Assembly: GCA_958295665.1 (NCBI GenBank)
Contig: OY282559.1
Location: forward strand, 263,352,057 to 263,416,056
Direction of reading: 5' to 3'
Source of the DNA: Tipula vernalis
Lineage: Eukaryota > Arthropoda > Insecta > Diptera > Tipulidae
Length of the DNA: 64,000 nucleotides
Positions 33,391 through 44,132 of this stretch are shown one piece after another. The first letter of the stretch is position 1; the number at the start of each line of letters is the position of its first letter. Below the pieces are notes generated by a model that searched no databases, had not been told where the DNA came from, and saw nothing but the letters and a program-made list of their open reading frames with translations. The translations under genes were made by a program, and so were the position numbers.

Positions 33391-34578
33391 ATATTCTCAC
33401 CAAAGTCACCCATTACTTCATTGATTCTTCAGCATATGCATAAGGAGTACAAGCATGCGGGCCCATCCTTGTTATTGGCAGTTTGTAGACAACAGTACTG
33501 GATACCTAGTGCTAAAGGTTTAATCAGAAAAATCATACATCGATGTGTTCCTTGTGTACGTCAACGAGCTAAATGCCAAACGCAACTAATGGGGAATTTG
33601 CCGAGTTTCCGCTTGGAATCCAGTCGACCGTTTTTGAAAATAGGCGTTGATTTTGCTGGTCCAATATTTGTTTACCTGACAAAGGGGAGAGGACAAAGGA
33701 AGTACAAAATGTACATCTGCTTATTCGTATGCGTCACCACAAAAGCTGTACATATAGAATTGGTTACTGATCTGAGCAGCGATGCTTTTCTTGCTTCGCT
33801 TAAACGATTCGTGGCACGTCGAGGATGTTGTCAAGAGATATTTAGTGACAATGGATCCAACTTCATCGGTGCGAATAACCAATTAAATAGAACATTCAAA
33901 AGTTGTATTGATACTGCTAATAATATTTCACATTTTCTTTCCAGTCATGCTATCACTTGGCATTTTATTCCTCCCCATGCACCACATTTTGGGGGTATTT
34001 GGGAATCGGCAATCAAATCAACAAAATTTCATCTGAAAAGAGTTATTGGCGATTCAACCCTCACTATGGAAGAAATGATGACGTTACTAACAGAAATTGA
34101 AAGTGTGCTAAATTCACGTCCTTTGTGCTTACTGTCAGCAGACGACATCGATGCTCTTACTCCTGCCCACTTTTTAATCGGGCAACCTGCAACAAAACTG
34201 CCAGAATACGATTACACTAGCCTGAAACAGTCGCATTTGTCACGATGGCAAATAATTCAATCTAAAAGCCAACATTTTTGGAAGCGGTGGCAAATGGAGT
34301 ACATTACCTCATTACAACAAAGACCGAAATGGATGAAAGCTACACATTCCCTACAATTAAATGACATCGTTATTATCAAAGAAGACAACCTTCCAATGAA
34401 CACATGGCTTCTTGGAAAAATAATATCTCTGCATCCAGGCTCGGACGGTCTGACTAGAGTTGTCACACTCAAAACAAAAACCGGTGAATTGAAGCGGCCC
34501 ATCACTAAACTTGTTAAACTCCCAGTTGAACCTGACGGTTCAAGCGCGCCGGAATGTTTAGAGGCAGTTTCCCTGTAA
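33391..34578 (+). pseudogene. BEL/Pao pol, 3' part: integrase core and C-terminal domain
   Basis: Resumes downstream of the Crypton-type insert with the H and CC residues of the integrase zinc site (HMHKEYKHAGP...CVPCVRQ). The RNase H-like core follows with D (VDFAGP), D (FSDNGSNF) and E (ESVLNSRP), then FLIGQP and a DUF5641-type C-terminal region (QLNDIVIIKEDNLP...WLLGKI). The stop codon lies 24 bases inside the 3' LTR. Uninterrupted over 385 codons. Lacking a start of its own, it would be expressed only if the insert were absent. Confidence 0.93.
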
Positions 34579-35122
34579 AACATCATTTGCTGGACATGCC
34601 TAAAATTATAGTAAATTATAAATTTTATGATATTTTAGAGATATTTAAATTTAAAGAAAATTTATATACTTACGTTTAATTCAATTTGTTTTGACGTTTT
34701 GAAATGCCAATAATATTCATTTTGCTATTTTCGAGTAGATCGATGCGACATCTTTTGAATGTTCCGCAAACGATAGTATTCGAAAATAGCAAATATTAAT
34801 TTTTGTAATTGTATAGTTTTTATAGCACCTTTTGGTATATAAAGACAACAAAATTATTGTATGGAGTAACTTTTGTTTTGCAACTCATCATAGAGAGAGA
34901 TATATAATAAAATTGAAATGTGATACGGTTTATAACGTTTTGATAAAAAACCAATTAGTTTTTATTATTAATTAAATTGTGCTATTGGTGATTGTAAGAA
35001 TCCTGATATTCAAAGATACAGTCCATTTTTCTTAAAATACACCGTGGGACAAACAGCATCCAATTTTTCGGGCCACGGATACACCGTGGAATTTACATCA
35101 TCAATTTTTGGATTGCTACCCA
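34555..35122 (+). repeat. 3' LTR of the BEL/Pao element
   Basis: 568 bp, same TG...CA ends as the 5' LTR, followed by the right target duplication ACCAC at 35123-35127. Confidence 0.96.
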
Positions 35123-35394
35123 ACCACCATTCAGTCTGCATAACATTTGTAACCCAGGGATGGACACCGCTGTGTTACACTTGCTAGAGTATCAATATTT
35201 TAATGCGTCGTACTAAGCACGATACGCTTCAACCAACTTTTAATGGAAAGTTCGGGTATAACCCAATTTCCACTTGGGGATGAATTTCCCTTACCGTACT
35301 GAATTTTTATAAATTTCAAATTAGTTCAAGATATAGTATGTAAAGTAGATAGAGAGTGTGCGATAAAGGAGAAAGAAAAAAAAATGTTGATATT

Positions 35395-35876
35395 GAGTAC
35401 GTTTATGCTCAGAGTCGAGTCATCTTTTAGTTAACTTTGGATCATCTTGTAGTTATCTTTTTTAGCGTTTATACTGCAGAGTCAAATTGTAGTCGAGTCG
35501 AAACTAGGTTGAAACCGAGTCAGAAACGTCAAAAAAAAAAAATCATAATTTTTATTTTCAATAAAAATTATGATTATTAAAATTATGATTAAAGCAATTT
35601 ATTTTACAAGTTTGCAGTATACAAAATTACAGAAACACAAAAATCGGAGATGCGCACACGAATTAAGAAATCAAAATGGTGTCTTTTTATTATTATTTTT
35701 TGTTGTTTTTATTTTTCGACTCGACTCCGTTTATAGTGGATGATTTTAGAGTTAACTCGACTCGACCCTAGAAATTTTTTAGGTCGAGTCGAGTTAACTA
35801 CAAAATGACTCGACTCCGTTTATAGTAAAAGATAACCTAGGTTCAAACCAGGTTGACCCTAAGCATAAACGTACTC
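35395..35876. mobile_element. 482-bp MITE with inverted repeats
   Basis: Outer ends GAGTACGTTTATGCT (35395-35409) pair with the complement at 35862-35876, and ATT stands on both sides (35392-35394, 35877-35879), a possible 3-bp duplication. Inside, GTCGAGTC/GACTCGAC words and CGTTTATA..G words recur in both orientations, with a strong inner palindrome around AACTCGACTCGACC/GGTCGAGTCGAGTT (35752-35811). No coding capacity. Confidence 0.78.
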
Positions 35877-35879
35877 ATT

Positions 35880-38800
35880 GGTACTTAGATAATCATGATG
35901 AGATGTCGCGAAGAAGTGTAAAATTTCGGCAGTTAGTTGTTTGTTTTTACGCAAGAAAGTTCGATCTTTTCGATCGACAAAATGATTCAAAATGAATGTT
36001 GTTAAAATTAAATCTTAATACGTCAAAAATGTTAGTATTTAAGTGAAAATAAAAGTAAATTTTGTTTTGTTTGCATGTAAATAAAAATTAGTTTGGCGAT
36101 ACCAAACAGCACAATTAACACTAAAATTCGGCATAATAGATAATTCACCACAGTAAAACGGTGGAAAAATAATAAAAATCAATTGCCACATGTATGATGG
36201 AGCATCACTTGTGAACGGCTTTACGGATTTGGCTGATTTTTTTTTGTTGTGTTCGTAATTGTCAGGACAAAATTAGTATGAAAGAAAAAGTCAGAAATTT
36301 GGATGGTTCCAACAATGGAATTTAGATTTAGACTTCTATGTAATTTCTAACAAGTTGAATTTTTTTATTTTTACTTTCTTTTACTCTAGTAATCATAATT
36401 GTTTTCTACAACATAATTGATGTTGCAAATTTACATTAAAAATAATCCGGTTGGATAAAAAAACAGAAACGCCGAGAATTCTAAAGAGATTTTAGACACA
36501 TAATTTATTACACAATTAATACTTACATAAATGTATTCCCACTTTTTCCACAATAAGAAACTTTAAAAAATGTATTAAAACACAAAAATCAAACTAGCAC
36601 TTAGGACGTTCTCAACTCAACAGAACAAGAAGGACTGAAATCATAAATATTTTCTGTTTTAAAACCGTTTTAAAATATTGATGCGCATGCGTAAGTTTAG
36701 CAAGGCTTGCTTATTAAAAGCATTTCGTTATAGAATTAAGCGAGTGTGTGTTTATTGCAAAAAAATGGTCGCTGTAATTTAGAAATATTGCTAAATTAAT
36801 AAATAATTTTAAATAGAGCTTGCTAAATATTAGCAACTGTATGTAAAATATGTTATTAGTTAAGAAAGTTTTGCTAGAATTTACTAGGCCCTTCTCGTTT
36901 ATTAAAATATGTTTTTAAATTTTATTATGTTTTCTTTTAATTTAACTAAGCAATGCTTATTTGAAGCAAGCGGCTGCGGCGTGCCTTGAATATAAACGAT
37001 AGTTTGAGCATAAATATAAGGATTTTTTTACAAAACCAATTTTATAATTTTATTAGAAAAATTTTCATTTTAAAAAATTGACATTTTCTTTTAATGTAAA
37101 TTTTTCTAATGAACTATCAAATATCTGATTAAGCTTATGACAATTACTGATAAGCTCAACCTTGCATTTTTATTTATTACATTTATGTAATTATTATAGT
37201 AGTCATACAGTGAAATGGAAAAACGCGAGCAACAAAGGATGAAATTTTGGAAAGGATGGAATTGTCTAAGACCGGCTAGTGCTACCACCAGCATGTTAAT
37301 CAAGTAGGTTTATACTAGAATGACAGATATTTGGATATAACGAATTAACAAATCTAAGACAGCTGTAGATTAAATTAAATAGTTTCAGCGGTTTCTAAGT
37401 TCATCAATATCAAATATCTGTCTTTTAAAGTCGAACGAAATTAAAGTTAAAAAAATTATCATAACCGTCTATGAAGTCTATAATGATATAAACTAATATT
37501 TATTTTATTAAAATTGTAATAATTGAACAAATTAATTGATTAAATATATAGTTTAACTTGCGAGTTGTGTATATTGGATTGATTTTAATTAGTTTTATAA
37601 TGTTTATTGTCAGAATACTGTGCTTAAAAATTGCAAAAAATTGACTCTTACAAATAAAGGTCAAATTTTTAAAAAAAAAATTTATTATTTGGTCCATATA
37701 TTTCGAATTATCAATCATCATCAGTGGACTGCGAAAAAACTACAAATTAACGTACCTTAATATCGAAAGCTGCAATAGCGTTTCTAAGATGCATTTTGTC
37801 TATGTTTTAATGCTTATGAAAACTCGAAGCGTCTTATATTCGAGCGCGTCTTATAATCGGAGTTTTTTGTTATAATTTTCTTGCGTCCTAGAATCGTAGT
37901 ATAAAAATAAAAATTAATTTATTGAAAATTATATAAATTTGTTTCTGTTAATTTCGCATGTGCCTTGCAATCCAAGATGTGTCGTACAATCGATGATTCA
38001 GAAAAAATATTTTTTTTCACATATCTAAATTGAAAAAACCGCGAAACCTGTATTATTTAAAATCTTTGGGAAAATACGTTTTGGTCTATTTGGAGAAAAT
38101 AAAATAATTGAAAATGTTGATACATACATAGATATACAAACATTATTCTAGAATATTTTGGAATATTTTAGTTGAAGGTCAACAGTGCAATGTTTCAGCT
38201 GAGAAGACCGTGTAATAATTATAAGTAATAAAGAATATTTCGTATAAGACTATAATGAATTTAGTAATAATCTACATTCAAGCAAGAATGATATCGAATT
38301 AATCTTACCCTTTCTCAAATAATGCAAGTATTCCGATGTAAATTTAATAGAAAATTCTTATAAAAAGCAAATTTTTTCTTAATTCAAGTAAAATTAAAAT
38401 TTTATTTTAGATGAGGCCGTATTAAATTTAATCGAAGTTGTACTTCGCTTAAGCAGGAGCCACTTTCTTCGCATAAACAATAATCATTTAAAAACAAATG
38501 ATACATTTAGGAAAATAATTGTAGATTTAAGAATTGATATTTTCTATTGAATGAAACACCAAAATGTATTACCCTATTCGAGCCAACACTCGATTTTATA
38601 AAGGGGCTTTATTAGCTGAAAATCAAATGGTAAAAACTAGTAAATATGGGATTTGTTTCATAGAATAGCTAACGAAATCTATATTTTTCTGTATGCATGA
38701 ATATGCACAAATGCTGCATGTAACTGAAGAATAATGTTGAATTTAATTTTGCTTCATTATTTAAAAAAAAAAGTCTAAAAAAAATACAAGTTATATTTTT

Positions 38801-40715
38801 AAAACCATATTAAAAATAGTGATTTAAGCAAAATCTTTCTGGATAGAAATACAAAACGCATGCTAATTTTAACCACTATTTTGTTTAATATTGTACTGCC
38901 AATTAAGTCGCTTTCTTGTATTAAGTCAGGTTTTTTTTAATGATAATCAATTATTACATTTCTTAATTTAAATATTCATTTCTTGATTCTATAATTATTT
39001 TAGATTCTTATTTTAAGATAAATATAGTTAAATCAAATATTTTTAGTTTATATTGAGCAAAAACTAATTTATTTTTAACTTTTATAAATTTCTTGAATTA
39101 AAAAATGGGATTTTCTATTCTATGTATGTAAGTTCATTTCTTTCTGTGATATAGCACGAGACTTTGCAAACAGTACCTCAAACAACACAGGAAGGCTTTA
39201 AAAGCGTTTTCATCAGATACCGGGGCACATTCTTTTTACACAGTATATGTTTTTAATGAAACAATCAATATCGTTTACTTACATGATTATTAAAACGTGC
39301 AAAAGACTTAATAAAATTTCCAGAAATAGCTTTGCTTCGTTTGTGCGATAAGTGATACTTTCCAAAAGATGGTTAAACTGATCATCTGACATGGTAATTG
39401 ATACTGTTACATACTGCTATGTCTTGATTTCACGTTGATGACTGACGGCGATATCTGAAGATGAAATCCACAGCGGCAAAATATAAAGATTTTCGATAAA
39501 CTGCAACAAGATTTCCCAAATTTCTGAATTAACAGAAACAACTATGATCCCAGATTTGATTTTGAAGAATAATAATGGATAACGTAGGATAATATTATAA
39601 TGTGCATAAAACAATTATGTTTTAGATAAAAGATCGAACATTATCACCAAGAGCGTGAAAAGAGACTTATAGTTTTCTCTCTTCTTATTATTAAGTAAAG
39701 TATGCTCCTTGGGTCATTTATTTATCGGTTTCAATTTGTAAGAGATCCATGGATTTGGTATTTAAGTGAATATAACCAATTTAATCGACTAAAACATTTA
39801 TTGTACAACTAATGTATAATTAAAATTGATATTAGAATTCAAAAATTTTTTATAGAAAAATTATTTCCTCCGCGAAAAAAAAACAAAATCGTTCGCTAAG
39901 GCTACTCGATTTCCTGTTCTCATCATCTTCTTGCTACTTAGGTATAATGTCTGTTTAACAATTTCTGTGGCCACAAGTCATAATGTCTTAAATCATATCA
40001 TATCAATTTTTTGTAATATTCCGACAACTGCAAACAACCCTTACGGTTTTTTGAAACTTACAAAACCTTGACGATATGAAATCGATTATGGAGATTTCGA
40101 GTTTGATAATGTAAAAGGGCATAACTCGACTTATGACATTATGACTTATGGCAACAGATTTAATATTATATGTTCTATATGATTACGCGATTTAGATTTC
40201 AGCCAATTATGTTTTGTTTTGTAGGAGCTATACATATTTGAACCCATATAGATTACACACTGAAAGCAATAATACTAAACATTTAAACATCATCTAATCT
40301 GGATGAATCAACAAACGATGGTAACACATTTATGACCAATTAGTAAATGTGATACCAACGTTTCTATTTATTCAATAAATCACACAGTATGCATGAAATC
40401 TGTGACATTCCTTGAACAAATAACCTAAAAATATGCATAAAATAGGATAAATAATCATGAGCTCCATCCCACAATAATTGCAAATACCAAACTATTCATT
40501 TGCAGTACTCACACAATATTAAGGAAATTGTATAGCAATATACAGCTCCCGAATATGTATGAATATACAAGTTAACCTCGTCGTCCGTCGTCTCTGGTGG
40601 TTCTTTTTGAAGCCGTAACAATATTGCCTATATATATTAAATGGTATCCAAAGAAGAATTTTAGGATGTTTTTTGTAAATAAATTGCAAACCAATCTATA
40701 AAAAAGGAAGCTTTT
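35880..40715. other. Gene-poor AT-rich region
   Basis: No large coding frame. Weak items are an exon-like stretch at 39277-39392 and a run of GCGTCTTATA-TCG words at about 37825-37905 reminiscent of the ends of pogo/Tigger-type transposons. Otherwise I see nothing. Confidence 0.5.
39277..39392 (-). CDS. Possible first exon of an unidentified gene
   Basis: A minus-strand ATG at about 39392 opens MSDDQFNHLLESITYRTNEA and continues as an amphipathic, codon-like stretch of about 37 residues to a strong GTAAGT donor at about 39276. Sequence composition is less AT-rich than the surroundings. Short exon-like stretches follow on the same strand at about 39169-39230 (APVSDENAFKAFLCCLR) and 38401-38472 (SGSCLSEVQLRLNLIRPHL, then stop), but I could not join all three in one frame. 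I do not recognise the product; this could be a genuine host gene or chance. Confidence 0.25.
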
Positions 40716-40719
40716 TTTA

Positions 40720-41000
40720 ATTTTCTTAATAACTTAGCTCTGTCCAATTATATAGCAAACACAATATCGATGCCCTTTGTTATCTTATGTTTGAAGCCAT
40801 GAATTGCTTAGGGTTTGTTGTCGAACACCTGACTTCAAAAATAGCCGAACAAAGTAATCAAGAGGCGTCAAAAACGGCGGCCAATTAATAAATTTTGTTT
40901 TTAATCAAGCCATTGTTTCACTGGCTGCGTATCTTGTCTTATTGGAACCACACATTGTTAATGTTGTTATTATATTTTTAATTGAGAAAGATCCACATCC
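40720..41000 (-). pseudogene. mariner-like (IS630-Tc1-mariner) transposase remnant
   Basis: Pieces of a C-terminal catalytic region in several frames: W-F-Q followed by an Asp, an ETMA-like block, then WPPFLTPLDYFVRLFLKSGV, which follows the family's WPPRSPDLTPLDFFLW...KSRVY block (the last carries the third catalytic Asp). Frame changes and stops are numerous. Only about 90 residues are recognisable. Confidence 0.65.
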
Positions 41001-41635
41001 TACAATTGTTATTTGGACACCCTTTATATACCACTGCAAAAAGACTAGACGTAATTCCAGGTTGATCAGTATTTTGTCGTTTTGTAAAAATATGTTTCGG
41101 GTGGATAAATTGTAAAGCTTTTCAGTGCTATTTTATACGTAAAGTAGGTTTATCTAATTATTAAAATATGCAGGTATGTTTGTCTTTGTATGGATTTCCT
41201 TTTAATTAATTTATTTATTTATGTTATTTAGGAATTTTATGTGTTGTTGCTTTTTATTTAAATTAAAATGAATAACTGAATAAACAATAAAACAGGACAG
41301 TAAATAATCGATTAATACACAATAATTAATTGAGATACATTTTGGTTTGGTGTTGTTATTGTAGAACAAAACTAAGAAAACAAAATTAATGAATCAGTTT
41401 AACTAGGCATAGTTGAAATTTTAAGAAAAGTGATTTTCAGTTGGCCTTCTCTCTTTTTAATTAGTAGCAAGGGGCACGGATAAAAATAAAATCAAAAATG
41501 ATTTTATTTGTTTGAAAATGTTGACCATTTTGTAAGAACTGGGGTAGGTGATTGGAAAACTAGATGCTGTTTTTGAGTTAAAAGAAACGTGTGAAATTCT
41601 CTATGCAAAATAATTATTTATTTAAGAATTTAAAA
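41001..41635. other. AT-rich spacer
   Basis: No feature I can support; it probably includes the 3' untranslated end of the CR1-like element. Confidence 0.4.
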
Positions 41636-41639
41636 TTGT

Positions 41640-42146
41640 CTGTTTGTAATCAATTGATTTTTTCGGCTTTTTATAGACAAATATATTAATTGTTCATGAC
41701 ATTCCCAATATTTTCGATTTGGTAAATCAGGAAAATAAAGAGGCCAATCACTCATAATATATCTACTTACAAAAGTAGAAATGTGTTTACGTAAACTATA
41801 CCTTACTACATGATTTAAACATCGATTACCACTATGGTTATAAAAAATACGAAGAACTTTAAAAATATAAAGATGCCTTAAGGGAAGTATGTTATTATTT
41901 AAAAATAAAGGATATGATGGTTCTGTTCTATTTTTGAAATACATCACTGCTAAAAAAATGTTTTTGAGCTTTAATTAGTTTATCGAATGCAGCAAAATAA
42001 ATACCACCCCAACAAGATATTCCATATTGCAAGTGAGAATCAACCAATGCATAATTTAAACTCCTGTGATTGACGACATCAAAAGCCTTTGAAAAGTCTA
42101 GAAAAAGAGCAGCGCATTTATATCCTTCATTTAATCGACAATTTTA
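41640..42146 (-). pseudogene. CR1-like ORF2, palm and thumb remnants of reverse transcriptase
   Basis: Starts with NEGYKCAALFLDFSKAFDVV (the catalytic-domain A block), then jumps straight to YALVDSHLQYGISCWGG, a block normally about 200 residues further on, so the YADD region has been deleted. A stop near 41945 separates the C-terminal part (41947-41640, LRHLYIFKVLRIFY). Confidence 0.75.
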
Positions 42147-42410
42147 TCGTATTTCCTTGACAAATTTACATTAACAATTGCATATAATAAATCCCCGCAA
42201 GAATAACATTAACCCAAAAAAAAAATTGGGTTTAATTAAACATAATTCTAATTCTTGGTTATGATACCTGCCACCAGAGTCATAATACATAGTAAATATA
42301 TATTTTATTTCGGAAGGTTGGCTTTTGTCAATTAAATCAAATTGGTTATTTTCTTGGAAAAAAAATTAACCCAAAATAATTCGAATTAAATTTTGGTCAA
42401 CAAAATACGC
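42147..42410. mobile_element. 264-bp Tourist-type MITE, copy 2
   Basis: Same length and sequence type as copy 1 (7293-7556) with scattered substitutions, flanked by TTA (42144-42146 and 42411-42413). It sits in the CR1-like reverse transcriptase. Its right TTA plus the next A formed the TTAA later used by the adjacent piggyBac-type element. Confidence 0.85.
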
Positions 42411-42529
42411 TTAACACTAGAACTACCGACCGGTCAAAATGACCAATTTACATTTAAAAATTTCATTTTTTAATTATTATGTTAGAATTACAAATAATAT
42501 TATTTTGTACAATTACAAAACATCAACAG

Positions 42530-43395
42530 GTTGTCAGTTAGAGTACAAAATTCACGTTACCAATCCGAAGGTGTCGAAGCTTTATGCATTGCCGAAAATT
42601 CATAAGCCCGGTAACAAGATGAGACCAATTGCATCAAACATCTCGACACCTACAGAAAACGTGGCTAAATGGTTGTTGAAAGAGCTGGAAATGATTTCAC
42701 CACCAGAAGGATGTAGTATAATAAATTCAAAGGAGTTAGTGGAAAAACTAGAAGATATAACATTAGCTCCTGATGAAATATTAGTATCATTTGATGTGAC
42801 GGCATTATTCCCGAGTATCCCAATAAAAACAGCAATAAACAATTGGGAGGATCATCTTTTAAAAAATCAAGTACCAGCAAGTCAAATACAAGCTTACATC
42901 AAAATAGTTGATACATGCATGGAGCAGAATTTTGTTCAATTTCGAGATACATTTTACCAGCAAACATCCGGAACATCTATGGGAAGCAAATTGGCGCCAT
43001 ACCTAAGCAACGTATTCATGAGCAACATGGAGGAAAATCTAAAACAAAACTTCAACCTGTTCCCGAGGATTTGGCTTAGATATGTAGATGACATTTTTGC
43101 AATAGTGAAACAACCCCATTTGTCAGCTGTTTTCTACCATATTAATACACTATATCCAGAAATTAAGTTTACAACGGAAACCGAGGAAAATGGTATTTTG
43201 AACTTCTTGGATATAAAAATCATCCGAAATAATAACAATAAACTAAAACTTGGAATTTTTAGAAAGTCTACAAAAACAAATAGATTCATAACAGTAGATT
43301 CATTTCACCATGTTACGCGCATAGATTATTTAATATACCTATGGAACAGTCGGAATTTGATGAGGAGGTTAAATTTATTCAGAACGCGGCCGTAG
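42530..43395 (+). pseudogene. Penelope-like element reverse transcriptase, 5'-truncated
   Basis: Begins within the reverse transcriptase: KLYALPKIHKPGNKMRPIAS, then ILVSFDVTALFPSIP (domain A Asp), GTSMGSKLAPYLSNVFM, RYVDDIFAI (catalytic box) and FLDIKI. These are hallmark Penelope blocks, including the LPKIHK motif. About 250 N-terminal residues of a normal Penelope protein are missing, as in 5'-truncated copies. The frame is disturbed near 43315, where the thumb continues in another frame (NIPMEQSEFDEEVKFIQNAA), and again near 43400. Confidence 0.9.
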
Positions 43396-43399
43396 CCAA

Positions 43400-43938
43400 A
43401 GTATTCTACTCAATTTGCTGATAATATTATCAACAAGCACAAAGCCAAGCACATCAAATCATCACTCACCACATTACAACCAGCCGTGGAAACGATGAAT
43501 ACTACTAGAGTCAGCGTTCCATACTTTCCTGATATTACCAATATACTGCAGCGCGTCTTCTACAAACATAACATATAACTTGTCACCCGTCCATCAACAA
43601 CCATCAAAAAGGATTTAAACAACTTTAAAGATAAGGTAACACAAGATTTACGGTCTGCAATTTACCAAATTAAATATTCTAATTGCCAGAACACCTACAT
43701 CGGCCAGGCATCGAGAGATTTCAGCACCAGGCTTAAAGAACATGAAAAAGCCAACTGTAATAAATCTAGTGTTGCATATCATATGTTCCACCATAACCAC
43801 AAAATAGATACCGCTATTTCAAAAATAATAAAAACAGTACATCAAAAATGGAAACTAGATGCATACGAGTCATACCACATCGCTAACACCACAGATGATG
43901 CAAAAATTAAATCCCCCTTATTTAAAATAACCTTTTAA
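43400..43938 (+). pseudogene. Penelope-like element C-terminus with GIY-YIG endonuclease
   Basis: Continues the Penelope protein in a shifted frame. A connector (QFADNIINKHKAKHIKSSL) precedes a GIY-YIG nuclease: AIYQIKYSNCQNTYIGQASR, with the Tyr pair and the Arg/Lys-rich RDFSTRLKEHEK helix, then the conserved Glu region (WKLDAYESYHI). An in-frame TAA interrupts at about 43578. The tail 43940-44130 is T-rich and ends in a TAGATGATCTTTACAAGATCG hairpin-like motif. Confidence 0.85.
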
Positions 43939-44132
43939 AAATAACCATACCAAGCGCAACACTTTTTATTTTTATTAAATTTGTGGGTTTGTCCGTCTCC
44001 TTTTTTTTATTTTATTTTTTTTTTTAAGCCTTTTTTACCTGTTAAACAAAATTTTTATATATGTATATAAGAGTTGTTTTTACTTTAGTTTTTAAAAATT
44101 ACCTGTAGATGATCTTTACAAGATCGAAACTA

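Larger units (their letters stand above)
26398..35122 (+). mobile_element. Full-length BEL/Pao LTR retrotransposon with a nested Crypton-type insert
   Basis: LTRs at 26398-26969 and 34555-35122 begin TG and end CA. They are flanked by an identical 5-bp target duplication ACCAC (26393-26397 and 35123-35127). The LTRs look identical apart from one 4-bp length difference, so the insertion is recent. Between them lie gag, then protease, reverse transcriptase, RNase H and integrase, in the BEL/Pao order, with no env-like frame. Integrase is split by a 1.77-kb insert (31624-33390). The element ran in the plus direction. Confidence 0.96.
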
